64,000 nucleotides of DNA, from positions 1 to 64,000 of the forward strand of contig JAFAYI010000034.1 in NCBI GenBank assembly GCA_019240475.1. Direction: 5' to 3'. Source of the DNA: Acidobacteriaceae bacterium (GTDB lineage: Bacteria; Acidobacteriota; Terriglobia; Bryobacterales; Bryobacteraceae). Of the stretch, positions 34,407 to 42,572 are shown piece after piece. The notes beneath the pieces are model-generated. The model saw nothing but the letters and a program-made list of their open reading frames with translations. It did not search any database and had not been told where the DNA came from. Position 1 is the stretch's first letter. Each line of letters starts with the position of its first letter. Position numbers and translations under genes: made by a program.

Positions 34407-34889
34407 ATGGAACTCAAAGCCGTACGCCTCGCCATTCCCGAAAACGGCAACCTCATCGTCGGACAGAGCCACTTCATCAAGACCGTCGAAGACCTCTACG
34501 AGGCCATGGTCAACACCTCGCCGCATCTGAAATTCGGCTTGGCTTTCAACGAAGCCTCCGGCGACTGCCTCACCCGTTTCGACGGTAACGACGAAGAGCT
34601 GCAGCAGAACGCCATCCAGAATGCGACCGCCATCGCCGCCGGCCATGTCTTCGTCATCGCTATGCGCAGCGGCTTTCCCATCAACGTGCTCGGCCGCATC
34701 CAGGCTGTTCCCGAAGTCGCCACGGTGTTTTGCGCCACGGCCAACCCGCTCGAAATCATCGTCGCGGAAACCGAACAAGGCCGCGGCGTCCTGGGCGTAA
34801 TCGACGGCTCTTCGCCCAAAGGCGTCGAGACCGAATCGCACTCGAAGGCCCGTATCGCCCTGCTCAAAAAATTCGGCTATAAGCGCTAG
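34407..34889 (+). CDS. Adenosine-specific kinase family protein
   Basis: 160 residues from ATG at 34407; an ATG at 34371 would add 12 residues. Matches the small adenosine-specific kinase family (PF04008, known from archaea such as Pyrobaculum): VEDLYEAMVNTSPHLKFGLA, FNEASGDCLTRFDGNDEEL, AGHVFVIAMRSGFPINVLG and FCATANPLEIIVAETEQGRG, then GVIDGSSPKGVE. The true reaction in bacteria is not settled. Lies divergent from rnr and convergent with mtaB. Confidence 0.88.
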   Translation: MELKAVRLAIPENGNLIVGQSHFIKTVEDLYEAMVNTSPHLKFGLAFNEASGDCLTRFDGNDEELQQNAIQNATAIAAGHVFVIAMRSGFPINVLGRIQAVPEVATVFCATANPLEIIVAETEQGRGVLGVIDGSSPKGVETESHSKARIALLKKFGYKR

Positions 34890-34898
34890 CGCACGGCG

Positions 34899-36197
34899 CT
34901 AGATCACCGCCAGCGCCCCGCGCTCCCACAGGCCGCCCGCCCACCGCACCCCCCCAATCGTTACATCGGCCATTCGATTCGGTTCCCTTACGGCGGCCAG
35001 CTCCACTTTCAAATAATTCGTCGTTAGCGCCATGCCGCGCTCGGCGAGCGTCACCGCCGAAAGCGTCTTGCCCGCCATGCCCCGCCGGAACTCCAGGTTC
35101 TTTCGCTCCGACATATCGCGCAGCACGCGCGTCCGTTCGCGCCGCACTGCCATCGGAACCGCATCGCCCCGCGCGGCCGCCGCTGTTCCCGGCCGCTCCG
35201 AATAGGTGAAAACATGCAGGTATGTGAACGGCTGTTCTTCCACAAAGCGCACGGTCTCGGCGAACTCAGCTTCCGTTTCGCCTGGGAAGCCGGTCATCAC
35301 GTCCGCTCCGATCGCCGCATCCGGCGCCAACCGCCGCGCCATTTCCAGGCGGTTCGCATAATGCCTGGTCCGGTACTTGCGGAACATCCGCTTCAACACG
35401 GCATCCGACCCCGATTGCAGCGGCGCATGCACGTGCGCGGCAATCCGCGGCGCCTCCGCCACCAGGCGCAACAGATCGTCGCTCCAGTCCATCGGCTCCA
35501 CCGAGCTGATGCGCAGCCGCTCGATAGCGGTGTCCCGCAGCAGCGCGCGAAGAAGGTCAGCAAAGCGCATTCCGGAAGCGAAATCCCGCCCCCAACGCCC
35601 CAGGTTGATCCCGCTCAGCACGATTTCCGAATAGCGCCCGGCGAGCTCGCGCACTTGTTCTACCACGCGCTCAAGCGGCGCGCTGCGGCTGGGGCCGCGC
35701 ACCGCCGGAATAACGCAGAACGAACAGCGATTGCCGCACCCGTCCTGCACCTTCAAAACCGGCCGCGTCCGGTCTCGCCGCGCGTCTCCGATAGGGGTTG
35801 CCGCGAATTTTCCGTCTCGCGGGAACTCGCCGGCCAGCACCTGCCCGTGATAGTCTTCGCTTCCGCCCGTCACGATCTCGGCAATCGCGGCCTTGTGCGA
35901 ATTCCCCACCACCCAGGTCACGCCCTCGATCGCAGTCAGCTCGTGGGGCGCCCGCTGCGCATAGCAGCCCGTCACCAGGATGCGCGCCCCGGGATGATCC
36001 CGCCGCAGCCCGCGAATGGCCCGCCGGGCGTCCACATCCGCATCGCGCGTGACCGTACAGGTATTCACGACGACCAGATCGGCCGCGCCGGCGCCTTCGG
36101 CCGCCGTGTATCCGCGCTCCTTCAACGCGGCTTCGATTCCGGCCCCATCGGCCTGCGAAGCCCGGCATCCGAAACTCTGAACAATCGCCTTCGGCAC
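34899..36197 (-). CDS. mtaB: tRNA (N6-threonylcarbamoyladenosine(37)-C2)-methylthiotransferase MtaB
   Basis: 432 residues. Radical SAM enzyme converting t6A37 to ms2t6A37 in tRNAs. The UPF0004 domain provides three cysteines (SFGCRASQADG, VVVNTCTVT, VTGCYAQR); the radical SAM motif is QDGCGNRCSFCVIPAVRGPS (CxxxCxxC). HVHAPLQSGSDAVLKRMFRK and VMTGFPGETEAEF follow, and a weak TRAM-like end. MtaB rather than MiaB or RimO is chosen from the GCRASQ start and the length. Single gene, convergent with the kinase gene. Confidence 0.93.
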   Translation of the reverse strand: MPKAIVQSFGCRASQADGAGIEAALKERGYTAAEGAGAADLVVVNTCTVTRDADVDARRAIRGLRRDHPGARILVTGCYAQRAPHELTAIEGVTWVVGNSHKAAIAEIVTGGSEDYHGQVLAGEFPRDGKFAATPIGDARRDRTRPVLKVQDGCGNRCSFCVIPAVRGPSRSAPLERVVEQVRELAGRYSEIVLSGINLGRWGRDFASGMRFADLLRALLRDTAIERLRISSVEPMDWSDDLLRLVAEAPRIAAHVHAPLQSGSDAVLKRMFRKYRTRHYANRLEMARRLAPDAAIGADVMTGFPGETEAEFAETVRFVEEQPFTYLHVFTYSERPGTAAAARGDAVPMAVRRERTRVLRDMSERKNLEFRRGMAGKTLSAVTLAERGMALTTNYLKVELAAVREPNRMADVTIGGVRWAGGLWERGALAVI

Positions 36198-36208
36198 GTC
36201 TCTTCAGT

Positions 36209-36952
36209 TTAGGCGCGCGGGCGCTCGGCCACCGGAAAGCGCATAAGCTTCCGCTGCTCGGCCGTAAGCGACTCCCACACCGCGCGCGGAATCGCGTTCA
36301 CCTCCCGGCTGTTGTCCCAATACCACTCGCGCACGTAACGAATGGTCAGCAGCGGCCGCGGCGTATCGGTTCTGTTGGGCGTGCCGCGATGCAACGCCCA
36401 CGGATGGCGAATCAGAACATCCCCCAATCCCAGCGGCACGCTCTCGACCGCGATCTCGCCCGCCCTTACCGCGGCCATCGCCGCGTCCCTCGCCATTTTA
36501 TGAGTGCCGGGCGCAATCTCGATCGGCCCATGCGCCTGCGTGATATCGATCAACCCGAAGCTCGCAACCAGCATGTAGGCCGGCACTGGAAGATCCGGAA
36601 GCTCGGCAAACAGCGGCCGGCGATAATCCACATGGACGTCTTGAAACTCGGAGCCGCGCACGGGCGCATCGCATCCCCACTGGTCCGCGACAATCCTCTC
36701 GCCCATCTCCCGCCTCGCAATCTCCAGAACCCCTTCATCGAAGAAAAACTCCGGTGCAAAGCACGGCCGCTCGAAAGGCATCGGAAGGAAATACCGGCAG
36801 GGACCGCGGTTCGCCTCCCCGCGCGCGACGTGCGCGAGCAGCACCGGCCAGAACCCGTCGCGGCACGCCTCAATCAACGGGGCCGGAAGTCGTCGCCTCA
36901 GCACGCAGAACCCGTTCTTGGAAAGCTCGTCGAAATGATCGCAGGCGCCCAT
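36209..36952 (-). CDS. Phytanoyl-CoA dioxygenase-like protein
   Basis: 247 residues from ATG at 36952; a longer frame to 37243 runs through rnpB and is rejected. An Fe(II)/2-oxoglutarate oxygenase of the PhyH type: metal ligands in FQDVHVDYRRP (HxD) and the distal His in IRHPWALHRGTPN, with the 2-oxoglutarate Arg nearby (PRPLLTIRYVREW). The N-terminus DHFDELSKNGFCVLRR is typical. Substrate unknown. Divergent from rnpB with only 32 bases between, so the promoters must be close or shared. Confidence 0.88.
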   Translation of the reverse strand: MGACDHFDELSKNGFCVLRRRLPAPLIEACRDGFWPVLLAHVARGEANRGPCRYFLPMPFERPCFAPEFFFDEGVLEIARREMGERIVADQWGCDAPVRGSEFQDVHVDYRRPLFAELPDLPVPAYMLVASFGLIDITQAHGPIEIAPGTHKMARDAAMAAVRAGEIAVESVPLGLGDVLIRHPWALHRGTPNRTDTPRPLLTIRYVREWYWDNSREVNAIPRAVWESLTAEQRKLMRFPVAERPRA

Positions 36953-36970
36953 CGCAGCTAGCAACACCCG

Positions 36971-36976
36971 TATAAT
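36971..36976 (+). promoter_or_regulatory. -10 box of rnpB
   Basis: A perfect TATAAT ends eight bases before the mapped first base of the RNase P RNA, the expected spacing for a transcription start. The -35 region is not recognisable by eye and falls within the start of the divergent dioxygenase gene. Confidence 0.7.
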
Positions 36977-36984
36977 GTTACTTG

Positions 36985-37390
36985 CCTGCGCGATCGGGCA
37001 ACCGCCGGGCCCGCTTCTCAAAGCGTGGCCGGGAGGAAAGTCCGGTCTTCCCAGGGCAGCATGCCGGCTAACGGCCGGGGGCCGTCGCCTCAAAACGCCG
37101 GCTACGGAAAGTGCCACAGAAAATATACCGCCTGTCGTGGGGTTGTCTGCCCATTGCAGGTAAGGGTGAAATGGTGCGGTAAGAGCGCACCGCGGCCGGA
37201 GCAATCCGGCTGGCAGGGAAAACCCCATGCGAAGCAAGACCAAATAGGGGAGGAGGAGTGGCCCGCTCCGTTACTACTTCCGGGTAGGTCGCTCGAGCCT
37301 CTCAGCAATGAGAGGCCTAGACGAATGGTTGCCGCCGCGCGCCGGAGAGATTCGGCAACGGCACAGAAACCGGCTTATAGATCGCGCAGG
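36985..37390 (+). ncRNA. rnpB: RNase P RNA, bacterial type A
   Basis: About 406 bases. The RNA subunit of RNase P cuts 5' leaders from tRNA precursors. The ends CCTGCGCGATC and GATCGCGCAGG are exact complements and form helix P1. Conserved core segments in order: GGAGGAAAGTCCGG (37032), CACAGAAA (37115), GGTAAGGGTGAAA (37159), TGCGGTAAGAGCGCACCG (37174), AAGCAAGACCAAATAGGGG (37232), GGGTAGGTCGCTCGAGCC (37282) and CAGAAACCGGCTTATAG (37363). Several apparent reading frames crossing it on both strands are therefore not genes. Confidence 0.97.
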
Positions 37391-37511
37391 TTCCTCGTTT
37401 CAGATCTCGCACGACGGCCGCCGAACGGCCTGTGCGCTCCGGATAAAGCCTCCAGTAACACGTTCCGGGCCGAATGGCGGTCGTTTCAACCTTCAGGGTT
37501 TTAATAGAAAG

Positions 37512-38411
37512 ATGCAGGGGCTCCGGAGCGGGATACCGCTCACACTCGCGCTTTGTCTCTCGACCGTTCTCTCATCCTCTTGCCTGGTCCGCCATCGCGT
37601 GGTCGCCAAGCCCGGCAAGCCCAATGAGAATCGGCCTCTGCTCACCGCCACCTCCGAAGAGCTGCTCGCCCGCATCCGCCAGGCTTCGGACCCTATCCAG
37701 GCCTTCACCATCAAAGCCGAGCTTTCGCCCTCCGTCGGCCAACTCTACGGCGGCCAGGTCACCGACTACGCCACCATCACCGGCTTCCTTCTGTTTCGCC
37801 GGCCCGACGACATCCGCGTCATCGGCCAGGACCCGGTTATCCACAGCACCCTGTTCGACATGGTCTCGACCGGCAACTCTTTCCGCGTTTCGCTGCCCAC
37901 CAAGAACCAGTTCGTCGTCGGTTCGAACGACGCGCCCGCCACCTCCAAGAACAAGCTTGAAAACCTCCGCCCCGCCGCGTTCCTCAACTCGCTCATGATC
38001 CTGCCGCCTTCCTCAGGCGACCTCACGCTCATGGAAGACGACACCAACGAAACCAAGGCCGTCTACATCCTGCAAGTGATCCGCCGTGACGGCGACCGCC
38101 TGCAGCTCCTGCGCAACTTCTACTTCGACCGCTACACGCTCTCGATCAACCGCCAAAAGACCTTCGACCCGAACGGCAATATCAAGAGCGACACTCATTA
38201 CTCGGAATGGCGCACCTTCAACGGCATCCAATTTCCAACCGTAATCGACATCCAGCGCCCGGAGGACGGCTATGAACTCGTGCTCACCGTGCTCGAGATG
38301 AAGATAAACGCGCCCGACGTCACGCCCGAAAAATTCATCCTCAACCAGCCGCCCGGCGCGGTTCTTAAGAGCCTCAGCCCCTGCTGCGCCGGCTGTACCT
38401 GCAACCAGTAG
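37512..38411 (+). CDS. Lipoprotein, LolA/DUF4292-like
   Basis: 299 residues from ATG at 37512; a longer frame from 37308 starts inside rnpB and is rejected. N-terminal lipobox LCLSTVLSSSC predicts lipid attachment to the Cys near residue 20. The body (AFTIKAELSPSVGQLYGG, then IRVIGQDPVIHSTLFDMVST, FYFDRYTLSINRQKTF) resembles the open beta-sheet lipid-binding fold of LolA and DUF4292 proteins, which bind lipoproteins or lipids in the periplasm. The C-terminus is unusual: LSPCCAGCTCNQ has four cysteines in nine residues. Separated from rnpB by 121 bases. Confidence 0.8.
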   Translation: MQGLRSGIPLTLALCLSTVLSSSCLVRHRVVAKPGKPNENRPLLTATSEELLARIRQASDPIQAFTIKAELSPSVGQLYGGQVTDYATITGFLLFRRPDDIRVIGQDPVIHSTLFDMVSTGNSFRVSLPTKNQFVVGSNDAPATSKNKLENLRPAAFLNSLMILPPSSGDLTLMEDDTNETKAVYILQVIRRDGDRLQLLRNFYFDRYTLSINRQKTFDPNGNIKSDTHYSEWRTFNGIQFPTVIDIQRPEDGYELVLTVLEMKINAPDVTPEKFILNQPPGAVLKSLSPCCAGCTCNQ

Positions 38412-38435
38412 GCGTCCGAAGCGCTCGCGGAATTT

Positions 38436-39563
38436 CTAAATCACTCGCAGCGCGTCTTCGAGCGCCTCCACAAAAAAGTACTCCCCCCACATGACCGACT
38501 CGTCCACTCCCAGTCCTTTGTGGATGTGATACACGCCGCCCTTCAATACGCCCTCCCAACTCGCATCCGCCGTCGCCAGGTATTTCGTGCACAGGTTGCG
38601 CAGAATGTGAATCGCGGTCGACCAGTAGAAATGCCCTTTCATGGGATCGGAAATGTGCCGGCACAGCCGCAGCATCCCCGCGGCCGCTATGGCCGCCGAC
38701 GAAGTATCCACCAGCATGCGGTTCTCAGGCGGGGCATTGTAGTCCCAAGGCGGCACTCCGTCGGAAGGCGTATGCGTTATGTAGTAATCGACGCACGCCT
38801 CCGCTGTATGCAGGAATCGCGGGTCCCGGCTATACTGATACGCCGTCGTGAATCCGTACAGCGCCCATGCCAGCCCGCGCGACCAGCACGAATCCGGCCG
38901 GTATCCCTGCTGCGTCGACTCGCGCAGAAATTCGCCCGTCTCCAGGTCGAAGAGCCCCTCGTGCGCCGTCGATCCGTCCCCGCGCACCAGGAACCGCCGC
39001 GTGGTGATGCAGTGCCGCACCGCAATATCCCGCAGCTTGCGGTCGTTCATCTCGCGCGCGGCATAGAAAATGATTCCCACGTTCATCATGATGTCGATGA
39101 AAATGGAATCCTCCGCCACGAACGAGCGCAAATATTGCCCCTCTTCGTTGAAGCGTTGCGCCAGCGTCTTGCCGGCGTGCAGCACAACTTCCCGTATCGC
39201 CGGATCCCGCGTGGCCTGGTACCAGCGGTGGTAGGTCGAAAAGAAGATGAATCCCAGGTCGTGCACATCGGCGTCGGTTTTCCGCGCCTCCAAGGGCTTG
39301 CTGTAGCGGATGGCTTGTTCCATCCAGAACTTCGCCTCCGCTTTGTCCTCCGCCGCATGCCTGTGAAACAGCCACATCATCCCCGGCAAAAACCCGTCGC
39401 ACCAGTGCGTCCAGGCCGGCCCTTCGTGCTTCCACTTGCCGCCCGACGTGTACATCGGATAAAAGTCCGGGTGGTTCTCGATCAGCCGCCGCACCTGCCG
39501 CTGCGCAAATCCCATTGCGCTCTTGAATAGCTCCTCGTCCGAGTCGTAGATGAATTGAATCAC
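38436..39563 (-). CDS. Glycoside hydrolase family 88 (unsaturated glucuronyl hydrolase)
   Basis: 375 residues, alpha/alpha-barrel. GH88 enzymes remove the unsaturated uronic acid left by polysaccharide lyases, by hydration of the C4=C5 bond. Seen: DADVHDLGFIFFSTYHRWYQ with the catalytic Asp, GDGSTAHEGLFDLETGEFLR, QQGYRPDSCWSRGLAWALYG and DESVMWGEYFFVEALEDAL. No signal peptide is visible, so it likely acts in the cytoplasm on imported sugar fragments. No lyase gene is adjacent. Confidence 0.9.
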   Translation of the reverse strand: MIQFIYDSDEELFKSAMGFAQRQVRRLIENHPDFYPMYTSGGKWKHEGPAWTHWCDGFLPGMMWLFHRHAAEDKAEAKFWMEQAIRYSKPLEARKTDADVHDLGFIFFSTYHRWYQATRDPAIREVVLHAGKTLAQRFNEEGQYLRSFVAEDSIFIDIMMNVGIIFYAAREMNDRKLRDIAVRHCITTRRFLVRGDGSTAHEGLFDLETGEFLRESTQQGYRPDSCWSRGLAWALYGFTTAYQYSRDPRFLHTAEACVDYYITHTPSDGVPPWDYNAPPENRMLVDTSSAAIAAAGMLRLCRHISDPMKGHFYWSTAIHILRNLCTKYLATADASWEGVLKGGVYHIHKGLGVDESVMWGEYFFVEALEDALRVI

Positions 39564-39633
39564 GTCCCTACCGTCGATGACATTATAAGTAGCGCCGCCT
39601 TAAAAGCCCTCGCCTCTGCTACCATCTGGTTTC

Positions 39634-39864
39634 ATGGCAGCTAAAGTCACCATCCTCAACAACGGACCCATCCGCATCGAAGGCGACTTCACCATACAGG
39701 ATTCGGAAGGCAACTCCTACGGCCTCGCCGGTCGTTCCGTCATCTCTCTTTGCCGCTGCGGGCTCGCCGAAAACAAGCCCTTCTGCGACGGCGCCCACGG
39801 CCGCAACGGCTTCACTTCCGAGTGCAAAGCCCGCGAACTCGCCCCGCCCAAACCTAAAATCTGA
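39634..39864 (+). CDS. CDGSH iron-sulfur protein
   Basis: 76 residues with a single CDGSH motif: SLCRCGLAENKPFCDGAH supplies the three Cys and one His that hold a 2Fe-2S cluster. The upstream half (GPIRIEGDFTIQDSEGNSYG) matches the usual N-terminal part of small bacterial CDGSH proteins. Role in electron transfer or redox sensing is inferred from the family. A short A/T- and CT-rich leader with inverted repeats follows it. Confidence 0.92.
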   Translation: MAAKVTILNNGPIRIEGDFTIQDSEGNSYGLAGRSVISLCRCGLAENKPFCDGAHGRNGFTSECKARELAPPKPKI

Positions 39865-39920
39865 GATCATTCTATCTCTGAGAGAGCACTTCTTTCTTCA
39901 AGAGCTTTTCTTTCAGAGAT
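39861..39920. promoter_or_regulatory. Inverted-repeat leader before the 11-gene membrane operon
   Basis: CTGAGAT and ATCTCTGAG form a hairpin at 39861-39882. ATCTCTGA (39874-39881) is also the exact inverse complement of TCAGAGAT (39913-39920), which ends four bases before the ATG of the operon's first gene. The two pairings compete for the same arm. The stretch is CT-rich and low in GC compared with its surroundings. Could end the CDGSH transcript, or regulate the operon. Confidence 0.5.
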
Positions 39921-39924
39921 CGCT

Positions 39925-40695
39925 ATGGACTGGTATTACGCCGTTGCCGGCGAGCGCGTAGGCCCCATTCCCGATGCCGATTTTCGCGCGCTCTGCGCCA
40001 CCGGCCACATCGGCCCCGAAAACCTGGTATGGCGTCCCGGCATGCCCGATTGGCAGCCCCTCGGCCTGCTCCAGAATTCCGCCGCGCCCTCCACTCCCGC
40101 CCCCGACCTCTGCACCGAATGCGGCCGGCGCTTTCGGCCCGAGGATCTGTTGCCCTTTCAATCCGCGCGCGTCTGCGCCGCCTGTAAGGACACCTTCTTC
40201 CAGCGCCTCCGCGAACAAGGCGCCGCCTCCGCCGTGCTCACCCTCCATCGTTACGCCGGTTTCTGGATTCGCGTCCTCGCCCGCGTCATCGACAGCGCCA
40301 TCCTCTGGGCCTTCTTCCTCGCGCTCCTGTTTGTCTGGGAAGCTCTCGTCCAGCGCGTCATTTTGAATCCAGCCAACGCCACCCCCTCCGATCTCGCTAC
40401 CGTCGTGGGGGGCCTCGGCCTAATCTATCTGCTCTCTACCGCCGTCCTGCTGCTCTATGAATCCTGGTTTCTCTACCGGCGGGGCGGCACTCCGGGGAAA
40501 CTAGCCGTCGGCGTCCGCGTCATCCGCGGCAATTCCGAACCTCTCACCCTGGGCCGCTCGGCCGGCCGCGCCTTCGCTTACCTGTTGACCAGCATGGTCC
40601 CTATTGGCATCGGCTTCATCATGGCGGGCGCCGATGACGAAAAGCGAGCCCTGCACGACCGCCTCTGCGACACCCGCGTGGTCTACAAGTCGTGA
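39925..40695 (+). CDS. GYF_2 plus RDD membrane protein
   Basis: 256 residues. Residues 1-50 are a GYF_2 domain (DWYYAVAGERVGPIPDADFR, LVWRPGMPDWQPLG), which binds proline-rich peptides. A zinc-ribbon-like segment follows (CTEC and CAAC, residues 63-87). The C-terminal 150 residues are an RDD membrane domain with R in YAGFWIRVLARVIDSAILWA and the DD-type end DEKRALHDRLCDTRVVY, three to four helices. First gene of the operon; its stop overlaps the next start (GTGA). Confidence 0.9.
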   Translation: MDWYYAVAGERVGPIPDADFRALCATGHIGPENLVWRPGMPDWQPLGLLQNSAAPSTPAPDLCTECGRRFRPEDLLPFQSARVCAACKDTFFQRLREQGAASAVLTLHRYAGFWIRVLARVIDSAILWAFFLALLFVWEALVQRVILNPANATPSDLATVVGGLGLIYLLSTAVLLLYESWFLYRRGGTPGKLAVGVRVIRGNSEPLTLGRSAGRAFAYLLTSMVPIGIGFIMAGADDEKRALHDRLCDTRVVYKS

Positions 40696-41321
40696 GCTCT
40701 CCGGCAATCGCGCTCCCCTGCCCGCGCTGTGGAAGCGAGCTTCCGCCCGAGGCCTTCGCTCCCGCGGGCGCCTCCTGCCCGTCCTGCCAGACCCCGGTCG
40801 AAGCCGCCGCCTTTCCTGCCCTGTTCCGCGCCGCTACTGCTTCCGTATATGAGCCGATCGTATCCGGCGAAGCCGCCTGCTTCTTCCACCCCGATCGCAT
40901 CGCCGTCTCCTCCTGCGCCCGCTGCGGCCGTTTCTTATGCGCGCTCTGCCAAATCCGCTGGACCGCGGGCGAAGACGTCTGCACAGCGTGTCTGGAAATC
41001 GCCGGCCGTTCGCAATCCGCCGCGCTCTCCCCCGCGCCGCCGGCTTCCGCCCTCCTCTCCAGCCGCTTTCATTACGACTCCCTTGCGCTCGCCCTCGCCA
41101 CCGTCCCCGTCCTGACCTGGATTTTCAGCATGATCACCGCCCCGCTCGCTCTGGGCTACGCGCTCGTCACCTTCCGCCGTCAATCGAGCATTGTCCCGCG
41201 CACCAAGATCCGCTTGCTCGCCGCGATCTTCTGCTCGCTCCTCACCATCGCCGGCTGGGCCGTCTTCTGGACTTACGTGGCGCGCCGCGGTATCCATTCC
41301 GCCCCACCTCCGTTCCCTTAA
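40692..41321 (+). CDS. Zinc-finger membrane protein (B-box-like)
   Basis: 209 residues from GTG overlapping the upstream stop. Two zinc modules: CPRC and CPSC in the first 35 residues, then a B-box-like CFFHPDRIAVSSCARCGRFL with CALC and CTAC. The C-terminal 80 residues contain two membrane helices (LALATVPVLTWIFSMITAPL and LLAAIFCSLLTIAGWAVFWT). Zinc fingers of this kind usually bind proteins rather than DNA. I cannot name a function. A smaller relative is two genes downstream. Confidence 0.85.
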   Translation: MSSPAIALPCPRCGSELPPEAFAPAGASCPSCQTPVEAAAFPALFRAATASVYEPIVSGEAACFFHPDRIAVSSCARCGRFLCALCQIRWTAGEDVCTACLEIAGRSQSAALSPAPPASALLSSRFHYDSLALALATVPVLTWIFSMITAPLALGYALVTFRRQSSIVPRTKIRLLAAIFCSLLTIAGWAVFWTYVARRGIHSAPPPFP

Positions 41322-41326
41322 CCGCC

Positions 41327-42223
41327 ATGCCCGCCCCGCAACCCCTTTACCGATCGTTCACGCCTGGACTCTGGCTCGCCGCCGGCCGCATTCGTCCCTG
41401 GCGCGGCGCCGATCATCTCCTCCTGGTAGAAAACCGCTTCTTCACGGAGCACTACACGCGCCTGTTCTGGAACGACATTCAAGCCATCTTTCTCTATCGC
41501 CTTCGCGCGCCGAACCCCATCCTCCTCGCTCTCGAAGTCCTCTGCGCCGTGGTCGTCGTCTCTCCCGTTTTCATCGATAATTCCGCCGCCGCCGGCCGCT
41601 GGCCTCTGATCCCCGGCCTGGCGTTCCTCGCCCTCTACGCCGCTTGGCGCCTGCCCCGCCCCCGCTGGGCCTGCGAAATCCGGACGCGAACCAACCTCAA
41701 GCAATTCCCGCTTCCCGGATCGGCCGACGCCTGCCGCCGCGTTTTCGAAGAAATCAGGAACGCCGTCGCGCAAGCGCAGGGGGCGCTGCCTGAGCCGGGC
41801 GCCGAATCGGTCGCCATTCCGAACTCGCCCGCCGGCAGCGGCCTTCCCCGGGAAGCCGTCCTCATCGTTCACGCCATCGCTTTTGTGCTCGGCATTCTGA
41901 GTCCCTTCAGCCCCATCCTCTTCGGGATCTATTGCGCCGCGCTCATTCCGGCCTGGTTCCTCCAGCGCGATTTCCGCTTCCCGTTTGCGGTTCGCTCGGC
42001 GGCCGTCATGAGTCAACTGTTCGCAATGCTGCGAATCGCTGCCTGGATTGTGATCCATCTGAGGCCCGGGCCCGCGCTCGTTCCGCTTTCGTTCAACGAC
42101 TGGCGATTCGGCCTGCCCACGCTGCTGTTCGGCATCTACGGCGTCGCCGCCGTTTTCTGGACCTCCATCCAGCTCGCTCGCCCGCGCGAGAAGACCGGCG
42201 CAACCGTTCTCGGCTTAAGCTGA
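41327..42223 (+). CDS. Membrane protein of unknown function
   Basis: 298 residues from ATG at 41327, five bases after the previous stop; a longer frame from 40937 overlaps the previous gene. N-terminal 100 residues read as a small domain that could be PH-like (HLLLVENRFFTEHYTRLFWN) followed by helices (ILLALEVLCAVVVVSPVF; IPGLAFLALYAAW). The second half has three to four more helices (LIVHAIAFVLGILSPFSPIL). Not assigned to a family; its place in a tight operon suggests it works with its neighbours. Confidence 0.8.
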   Translation: MPAPQPLYRSFTPGLWLAAGRIRPWRGADHLLLVENRFFTEHYTRLFWNDIQAIFLYRLRAPNPILLALEVLCAVVVVSPVFIDNSAAAGRWPLIPGLAFLALYAAWRLPRPRWACEIRTRTNLKQFPLPGSADACRRVFEEIRNAVAQAQGALPEPGAESVAIPNSPAGSGLPREAVLIVHAIAFVLGILSPFSPILFGIYCAALIPAWFLQRDFRFPFAVRSAAVMSQLFAMLRIAAWIVIHLRPGPALVPLSFNDWRFGLPTLLFGIYGVAAVFWTSIQLARPREKTGATVLGLS

Positions 42224-42233
42224 CATTGCGCCT

Positions 42234-42572
42234 ATGTCCCCGCTCGCTCTCGAACGCTGCCTCAATCACCCCTCGCGCGAGGCCGCCTGCCGCTGCCCCT
42301 CCTGCGGCAATTTCTTTTGCCGCGAATGCGTCGTGCTGTTCGAATCGCGTCTTCTGTGCGCCGCCTGCCTGGCCGCGCAATGCGCCGCTCCCGCGCTACT
42401 TGTCCGCCGCCGTTCTCCGGCCGCTGCTTCCGCTCTCGCCCTGGCCGGCCTGCTGCTTGCCTGGTGGCTCTTCTATCTCGCCGGCTGGGCCCTCATACAA
42501 TGGAGCGAACACACGCCAGCCGCGGCGCTCTCGCCTGCGCTTGCTCCACCCCGATCGAGCACTCGCTCATGA
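42234..42572 (+). CDS. Small B-box-like zinc-finger membrane protein
   Basis: 112 residues. The first 50 residues are a B-box-like zinc module: CLNHPSREAACRCPSCGNFF, then CRECVVLFE and CAACLA. One membrane helix follows (LALAGLLLAWWLFYLAGWAL). Related in layout to the 209-residue protein two genes upstream, which suggests duplication. The stop overlaps the next start (ATGA), so translation is probably coupled to the DUF4129 gene. Confidence 0.82.
   Translation: MSPLALERCLNHPSREAACRCPSCGNFFCRECVVLFESRLLCAACLAAQCAAPALLVRRRSPAAASALALAGLLLAWWLFYLAGWALIQWSEHTPAAALSPALAPPRSSTRS

Noticed and set aside
36953..37243. N-terminal extension of the dioxygenase across rnpB
   Set aside because: The family start is at 36952 and the extension is antisense to rnpB.
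37025..37504. Open frame inside rnpB
   Set aside because: The sequence is explained by RNase P RNA; conserved RNA elements cover it.
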